5,431 bases of DNA, from the NCBI GenBank assembly GCA_020061125.1, contig JAGUYV010000258.1:1-5431 (forward strand), read 5' to 3'. The first letter of the stretch is position 1. Every line of letters begins with the position of its first letter. Positions 4,975 to 5,431 of the stretch are shown in pieces. Made by a program: the position numbers and the translations under genes. The DNA is from a bacterium. Its GTDB lineage: Bacteria > UBP15 > UBA6099 > DSWB01. The notes beneath the pieces were generated by a model. The model was not told where the DNA came from. It made no database searches and worked only from the letters and a program-made list of their open reading frames with translations.

Positions 4975-5431
4975 ATGGACGCATGGGGAATCCTTCTTGA
5001 GCTGCTGATCCTGCTGGGTGCGGCGTTTGTTCTGGGAGCAACCGCCGAGCGGTTGCGGCAGAATGCGATCATCGGCTACCTGATCGCGGGCGCTCTGGCC
5101 GGCCCGCACGCGCTGAATCTAATCACGGGCGCGAAGCAACTCGGCTACATATCGGAGCTTGGCGTTTCTCTACTGCTATTCAGCATCGGACTGGAGTTCT
5201 CGTTTTCGCGCCTCAAGCGGCTCGGACCGGCCGCGCTGGGAGGTGGCGCGGTGCAGGTGTGCGCCACCATGGCAGCGGGAACCGCGCTGGCCCTGGCGTT
5301 CGGAACCAGGCTGCCCGCGGCGCTTACTCTCGGCGCTATGGCCGCCTTGAGTTCCACGGCATGCGTGCTGCGCGTGCTTGCGGACCGCGCGGAAATTGAT
5401 TCCGTGCACGGCCGTTACGCGCTCGGAATCC
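4975..5431 (+). CDS. Kef-type (CPA2) monovalent cation:proton antiporter, N-terminal part
   Basis: This is the membrane domain of a Na+/H+-exchanger-family (CPA2) protein, the group that includes KefB/KefC potassium efflux and related cation:proton antiporters. The 152 codons present are an uninterrupted run of hydrophobic helices: about residues 5-22, a re-entrant-like QNAIIGYLIAGALAGPHAL (32-50), GVSLLLFSIGLEFSFSRL (61-78), a helix around 82-102, and GAMAALSSTACVLRVLADR (115-133). The GYLIAGxLAGP, GLEFSFSRLK and SSTAxVLRxLADRxEIDSxHGRxALGI stretches are family signatures. The ATG at 4975 begins MDAWGILLELL, as is common for Kef proteins; its SD is weak, so coupling to the peroxiredoxin 21 bp upstream is plausible. 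Any C-terminal RCK/TrkA-N nucleotide-binding domain, which would separate gated Kef-type from simple exchangers, lies beyond the window. Confidence 0.9.
   Translation, partial: MDAWGILLELLILLGAAFVLGATAERLRQNAIIGYLIAGALAGPHALNLITGAKQLGYISELGVSLLLFSIGLEFSFSRLKRLGPAALGGGAVQVCATMAAGTALALAFGTRLPAALTLGAMAALSSTACVLRVLADRAEIDSVHGRYALGI

Overview
The window comes from a GC-rich bacterial chromosome. The organism is probably Gram-negative: it has a lipoprotein-type phosphate-binding protein, Shine-Dalgarno sites matching the usual anti-SD, and a CPA2/Kef-type antiporter. Most coding DNA is strongly biased to G/C in third positions, and only the intergenic stretch around 2000-2260 is AT-rich. A deltaproteobacterial or PVC/Hydrogenedentes-like source would fit, but this is impression only; no rRNA or other phylogenetic marker is present.

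Left part, minus strand (1-1988): the start of a phosphate-specific transport (Pst) operon, in the order pstS, pstC, pstA. pstA runs off the left edge. The genes are joined by 4-bp stop/start overlaps (GTGA, then ATGA), so they are almost certainly one translationally coupled transcript. The ATPase PstB and the regulator PhoU would be expected beyond the left edge.

Middle (1989-2263): an AT-rich divergent intergenic region. It carries a candidate degenerate Pho-box array facing pstS and a good sigma70-type promoter facing right. That promoter overlaps a perfect 11-bp inverted repeat whose 4-nt spacer contains the start codon of a TetR-family repressor.

Right part, plus strand: tetR (2264-2923) is followed after 47 bp by a DegT/DnrJ/EryC1-family PLP aminotransferase (2971-4266), which ends at a strong rho-independent terminator (4301-4336). 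This looks like a self-contained two-gene unit controlled by its own repressor. A second unit follows: a peroxiredoxin-like (AhpC/TSA_2-type) CPxC protein (4411-4953) and, 21 bp later, the start of a Kef-type monovalent cation:proton antiporter (4975 to the right edge). This pair suggests a redox/electrophile or ion-homeostasis function.

No tRNA, rRNA, CRISPR array, insertion sequence or phage gene is visible. The most distinctive element is the operator/start-codon palindrome of tetR. The rest are recognisable families in a somewhat unusual arrangement.
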